Source of the DNA: Rhodospirillales bacterium
GTDB taxonomy: Bacteria; Pseudomonadota; Alphaproteobacteria; Acetobacterales; Acetobacteraceae
Reading direction: 5' to 3'
Assembly: GCA_028870815.1 (NCBI GenBank)
Contig: JAGWOU010000045.1
Location: 1-9,350 of the forward strand
DNA length: 9,350 nucleotides
Shown piece by piece: positions 6,763 through 9,350 of the stretch. How positions within the stretch are numbered: position 1 is the stretch's first letter; each line of letters begins with the position of its first letter. The position numbers and the translations under genes were made by a program. A model generated the notes under the pieces. The model ran no database searches. It worked only from the letters and a program-made list of their open reading frames with translations, and was not told where the DNA came from.

Positions 6763-7923
6763 TTACGACAAAGGATTAACCTCCAAAGCCGCCAGCCCGG
6801 CCCAGCTTGTGGCGCTGAGCGATGGCCGGCGGTAATAGTTGAAGGGTTGCACGGGCACGTTTTTTTGCAGCGCCGGCCCAACCGTAAGCCCCGTGCTGAG
6901 CATGGGTGAGACTGTGGCGTACACATAGCCTTGCGGCGAGATATTCGCTGAGATGGTCTGCAGGAATATCTCCGCCAGCGGATTTTTCATGCGTTTCAAC
7001 GCCAGGGCGGCGAAACCCGTGCCTTCCAGCCAGATGCCCTGGCCGGCGCTGGAAAACCCGATTCCCGCCCCGTGGCGCAGCGCTTTGATGGCATTCGCGG
7101 CGCTGGCAGCATCGCCCAGCCCGGCAAGATAAGGCCAGATGCCGGCATCTGCCGCCACCATCGCGCCCGGCTTGCCGCTTGGCGTCAGGCCGGTTTTGAA
7201 CAGCCCGGCCTGCGCGTCGTAAGCGGCATGAACAAAGGCGGCGGCGTGGCCGGAATCCTCGGCGCGGCCAAGTTTCTTGAAGGCCACGGCAAGGTCCAGG
7301 TTCTGCTCGGTGCTTTCCCAGGTAAGTTTCTGCTGGCTGGGGTCGTAGCCGTAAAACCCGCCATAATAGCCCATTGGGGCGCGGAGCTGCTCGTCCAGAA
7401 AATTGCCGGCCTTGTTGGCCGGGGTCGTCATACCCAAAGCCGCCCAGAGCAGCATGGCCCAGGCGACAGGTCCGGTATCGGTGCCGACTTGATAGGGGTC
7501 CTCATCCCACTGGTTGGTTTTCTGGTTCCAGAAGCCCGGCAGTTTGGCGGGAATTGTCATCGGCCCGGCGGCATAGCCATTGCGCAGGCGGCCATCGGTG
7601 AATTTGCGGTCATGCGCCTGGGCGATGGTAAGCGCGTGGCCGATACGCAATGCCTCCGGCTTGTGCCCGGCGGCCAGCAGCAGCAGGCCCGCTAATGCGT
7701 TGTCGTACACATAGGCGGCGTTGCCTTGGGTTAAGTCAAACGCATCAGCCCCGGGCCCCGTATTCACGAGATAGGAGTTAAGCAGCACCGGGCCGTCGCC
7801 CAGCGCCGCCATTTGGCCCAAAATCGCCTGCACAAAGCCGCCGGCCAGGCTTGTTTGCGCCCGCGCCAAGGCGGGCAGGGCCAGCGCGCCGGCGGTGAAG
7901 GCCCGGCGGGTTAGGCTAGTCAA
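6763..7923 (-). CDS. Tat-exported protein of unknown function, probable alpha/alpha-toroid fold
   Basis: I do not recognise a named family. From the TTG at 7923 the product has 386 residues. The N-terminus MTSLTRRAFTAG followed by ALALPALARAQ is a twin-arginine signal (T-R-R-x-F at 5-9, hydrophobic core 11-20, likely cleavage after ARA at 22), so it should be exported folded. The body has recurrent Gly-rich turns between amphipathic helices and aromatic/acidic patches: YVYDNALAG (71-79), GTDTGPVAWAMLLW (147-160), GYYGGFYGYD (185-194), WESTEQNLDL (202-211), WLEGTGFAALALKR (298-311) and SATSWAGLAALEVNP (370-384). This resembles six-hairpin (alpha/alpha) glycosidase-like proteins, but I cannot name a substrate or catalytic pair. 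An in-frame ATG at 7956 would add 11 residues but has no SD. It overlaps the upstream hydrolase by 8 bases, suggesting coupling, and its stop abuts that of mnmE. Confidence 0.75.
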   Translation of the reverse strand: MTSLTRRAFTAGALALPALARAQTSLAGGFVQAILGQMAALGDGPVLLNSYLVNTGPGADAFDLTQGNAAYVYDNALAGLLLLAAGHKPEALRIGHALTIAQAHDRKFTDGRLRNGYAAGPMTIPAKLPGFWNQKTNQWDEDPYQVGTDTGPVAWAMLLWAALGMTTPANKAGNFLDEQLRAPMGYYGGFYGYDPSQQKLTWESTEQNLDLAVAFKKLGRAEDSGHAAAFVHAAYDAQAGLFKTGLTPSGKPGAMVAADAGIWPYLAGLGDAASAANAIKALRHGAGIGFSSAGQGIWLEGTGFAALALKRMKNPLAEIFLQTISANISPQGYVYATVSPMLSTGLTVGPALQKNVPVQPFNYYRRPSLSATSWAGLAALEVNPLS

Positions 7924-8617
7924 GAATTTCCGCGAGCAGCTCGGCTGTGCGGCCATTGGCGATGGTCGCGGCGCGGGTGTCGTAATGAATGCCGTCCACC
8001 CGGGCGAAAGCATGCTGCACGTTGGGGTAGATGAAGGCATCCACCCACTCGTTTTCCTCAATGCCGCCGAGCAGCTTGTCGCGGCTGGCTTCGGGGAAAT
8101 ACTCGTCCAGCTCCGCGATATGCAGCATCAGCGGTGATGCGACCTCCTCGAATTCCGGCAGCAATTCGTCCAGACCCACCCCGTAATAGGAGATGTTCAC
8201 GTCTGAATCGGAACGCGCCGCCATCATCACCGCCAGGCGCCCGCCCAGGCAGTAGCCGATGGTGCCGGCATTGCCGTTGCAGCCCGGCAGCGTGCGCGCG
8301 GCGGCCAGGGTGGTGACGAGATCCTCAACGCCCTTCTGCTGGTCAAACCGGTTCATGAGGCCGATGGCTTTCTTCCACTCGGCTTCGGTTTTGTCCGAAA
8401 TATTCACCCCTGGCCGCAACCGCCAGTACAGATCCGGCGCAATGGCGATGAAGCCCTGGTCGGCGAGGTTTTGCGCGGTCTCGCGCAGGGAGTCGTTCAC
8501 GCCGAAAATTTCCTGGATCACCACCACGGCGCCCGCCGATGTTTTGCCTTGCGGCTCCCAGACGAAGGCCGAGAATTCGCCGCTGTTGTCTGCGGCTTTC
8601 AATGTGATTTCGCGCAT
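7916..8617 (-). CDS. Dienelactone hydrolase family protein
   Basis: This is a cytoplasmic alpha/beta-hydrolase of the carboxymethylenebutenolidase type. The classic enzyme opens dienelactone to maleylacetate, but many family members act on other esters or lactones, and no aromatic-degradation genes are visible nearby. The 233-residue product has the nucleophile Cys123 in GYCLGG, Asp171 in ELDEYFP, His202 in VQHAFAR and Glu36 in QEIFGVN. These numbers coincide with the triad positions known for the Pseudomonas enzyme. That supports the ATG at 8617, which also has GGAG 6 bases upstream; the longer frame starting at 8662 adds only 15 unrelated residues. It is read after the decarboxylase gene across a 111-base spacer, and its stop lies inside the following Tat-protein gene. 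Substrate unknown. Confidence 0.9.
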   Translation of the reverse strand: MREITLKAADNSGEFSAFVWEPQGKTSAGAVVVIQEIFGVNDSLRETAQNLADQGFIAIAPDLYWRLRPGVNISDKTEAEWKKAIGLMNRFDQQKGVEDLVTTLAAARTLPGCNGNAGTIGYCLGGRLAVMMAARSDSDVNISYYGVGLDELLPEFEEVASPLMLHIAELDEYFPEASRDKLLGGIEENEWVDAFIYPNVQHAFARVDGIHYDTRAATIANGRTAELLAEILD

Positions 8618-8623
8618 CCTGGT

Positions 8624-8627
8624 CTCC
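8624..8627 (-). promoter_or_regulatory. Shine-Dalgarno of the dienelactone hydrolase gene
   Basis: GGAG on the minus strand lies 6 bases before the ATG at 8617. It selects this start over the upstream in-frame start at 8662, which has no such site. Confidence 0.55.
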
Positions 8628-8641
8628 GTGTTGGTGGGAGC

Positions 8642-8658
8642 CCGGCCGGAATGGCCGG
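8642..8658. repeat. Perfect inverted repeat in the leader of the hydrolase gene
   Basis: CCGGCC (8642-8647) and GGCCGG (8653-8658) form a 6-bp all-GC stem with a 5-base loop, GGAAT on the plus strand. It lies 14 bases upstream of the hydrolase SD on the minus strand. It could be an RNA hairpin in the leader, an operator or chance; in GC-rich DNA such short stems are common. Confidence 0.4.
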
Positions 8659-8686
8659 ACAATGCCTCGGGATATGGGGCCCGCGC

Positions 8687-8692
8687 CTTATA
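8687..8692 (-). promoter_or_regulatory. Possible -10 element upstream of the hydrolase gene
   Basis: TATAAG on the minus strand stands out in an otherwise GC-rich spacer, about 70 bases before the hydrolase ATG. About 17-18 bases upstream there is only a poor -35 match (TTTTCC/TTTCCC). It would allow transcription of the hydrolase and Tat-protein genes separately from the decarboxylase. Evidence is weak. Confidence 0.22.
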
Positions 8693-8700
8693 ACGGAAGA

Positions 8701-8727
8701 CCGGCGATGGGGAAAACGCCCCGCCGG
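8701..8727 (-). terminator. Possible weak terminator hairpin after the decarboxylase gene
   Basis: CCGGCG (8701-8706) pairs with CGCCGG (8722-8727). The stem is extended inside by GGG (8710-8712) with CCC (8719-8721), with a 3-base bulge and a 6-base loop. It begins 2 bases after the decarboxylase stop codon. Downstream on the minus strand the sequence is TCTTCCGTTATAA, with no real T-run. A rho-independent terminator is therefore only a possibility; it could instead protect or attenuate the transcript. Confidence 0.35.
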
Positions 8728-8728
8728 G

Positions 8729-9350
8729 TTAGATGTAATGCTCGGCCAGCGGCGCAAAACCGTTGAAGCCTTGGCTGGCATAGCTTGTCACGTAAGCGCC
8801 GGTATCGTGGACCAGCACCGTGTCGCCGGATTGCAGACCCAGGGGCAATTGGTAGGGGGTTTTCTCGTACATCACGTCAACCCCGTCGCAGGAGGGGCCG
8901 GCGAGAACGACCGGGCCAGTTGCGCCTTCGCCAGCCGTAACACGGTAGCGGATGGCCTCGCCCTCGGTTTCGGCCAGCCCGCCGAAACGGCCGATATCCA
9001 GATACACCCAGCGGCGCTCATCCTCCGGCATGCGGCGGCAGACCAGCACAGCCTCCGCCGCCACCACACCGGCATTGCCGACCATGGAACGGCCGGGCTC
9101 GATGAGGATGTCCGGCAGGTCGTTGCCGAAATGCTGGCGCATCGCGCCCATGATGGCGGCGCCGAATTCATCATGCTCGGGCACGTCTTCCTGGTAGCGG
9201 GTGGGGAAGCCGCCGCCGAGATTGAGCATTTGCATTGGCAGGCCGGCGTTTTTCAGGTCCGTGAACAGCATCGCCACTTCGGCGATGGCGAGTTCATAGG
9301 CCAGCGTGCCGGTCTGCTGGCTGCCCACATGGAAAGAGAGCCCGTGCGGC
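8729..9350 (-). CDS. Ornithine/lysine decarboxylase, group IV PLP fold (partial, N-terminus off the window)
   Basis: The last 206 residues or so of a PLP-dependent decarboxylase of the eukaryotic-ODC/alanine-racemase fold are visible; the start and the PLP-binding Lys lie beyond the right edge. These enzymes make putrescine (or cadaverine) for polyamine synthesis. Motifs in order are PHGLSFHVGSQQ at the edge, NLGGGFPTRY (Gly-rich PLP-phosphate loop), IEPGRSMVGNAG, the active-site Cys block GPSCDGVDVMYEK, HDTGAYVTSYASQGFNGF, and a C-terminus ending LAEHYI. The Cys-Asp block and the short C-terminus match bacterial ornithine/lysine decarboxylases. They do not match diaminopimelate decarboxylase, whose block is normally CESxD. 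Ornithine versus lysine preference cannot be decided here. A GTG at 9328 inside the frame is an internal Val, not a start. A hairpin follows the stop. Confidence 0.9.
   Translation of the reverse strand, partial: PHGLSFHVGSQQTGTLAYELAIAEVAMLFTDLKNAGLPMQMLNLGGGFPTRYQEDVPEHDEFGAAIMGAMRQHFGNDLPDILIEPGRSMVGNAGVVAAEAVLVCRRMPEDERRWVYLDIGRFGGLAETEGEAIRYRVTAGEGATGPVVLAGPSCDGVDVMYEKTPYQLPLGLQSGDTVLVHDTGAYVTSYASQGFNGFAPLAEHYI

Noticed and set aside
5250..6926. A 558-codon open frame on the minus strand opposite ltrA and mnmE
   Set aside because: It lies antisense to mnmE, whose motifs are unmistakable. Its translation is rich in Ser/Arg/Ala/Pro without domain features, typical of GC-biased shadow frames.
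7072..7695. A 207-codon plus-strand open frame opposite the Tat-exported protein
   Set aside because: There is no family motif and no SD, and the minus-strand frame has a coherent signal peptide and is coupled to the preceding gene.
7916..8617. The dienelactone hydrolase as part of a chlorocatechol/aromatic degradation cluster
   Set aside because: No ring-cleaving dioxygenase, cycloisomerase or maleylacetate reductase is present in the window; the neighbours are a polyamine enzyme and an exported protein.

Overview
The window is GC-rich DNA packed almost wall to wall with genes. It looks like an ordinary chromosomal stretch of an alphaproteobacterium, most likely an Acetobacterales/Acetobacteraceae-type organism. 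That placement is inferred from the aa3-type cytochrome oxidase gene order (ctaD-ctaB-small membrane protein-ctaE-SURF1), the codon composition and the style of the proteins. It is not proven. No RNA gene, insertion sequence, CRISPR array or prophage gene is visible, and no stretch over 300 bases lacks a gene.

Plus strand, 1-6762: the tail of ctaD (cytochrome c oxidase subunit I) is followed by ctaB (heme O synthase), a 71-residue CoxF-like single-span membrane protein, ctaE (subunit III) and a SURF1-family assembly factor. With almost no break these lead into an M32 metallocarboxypeptidase, an LtrA-family membrane protein and mnmE (tRNA-modification GTPase). Four of the junctions overlap by 1-4 bases (ATGA or TGATG), and the others have gaps of 8 to 48 bases. 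The run therefore reads as one polycistronic unit: terminal oxidase synthesis and assembly first, then apparently unrelated housekeeping genes. The usual ctaG (Cox11, copper insertion) is absent from its customary place before ctaE.

Minus strand, 9350-6763: the C-terminal two-fifths or so of an ornithine/lysine decarboxylase of the eukaryotic-ODC fold (polyamine synthesis) is read first. Next come a 111-base spacer holding two short inverted repeats, a dienelactone hydrolase with a complete Cys-Asp-His triad, and a protein with a twin-arginine export signal and an apparent all-alpha (alpha/alpha-toroid-like) body of unknown function. The last gene overlaps the hydrolase by 8 bases. It ends exactly where mnmE ends, with the two stop codons abutting and no spacer.

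I see no clear sign of a new multi-gene system. The least-explained item is the Tat-exported protein at 6763-7923 and its coupling to the dienelactone hydrolase. The next is the missing ctaG and the unusual gene company of the oxidase operon and mnmE.
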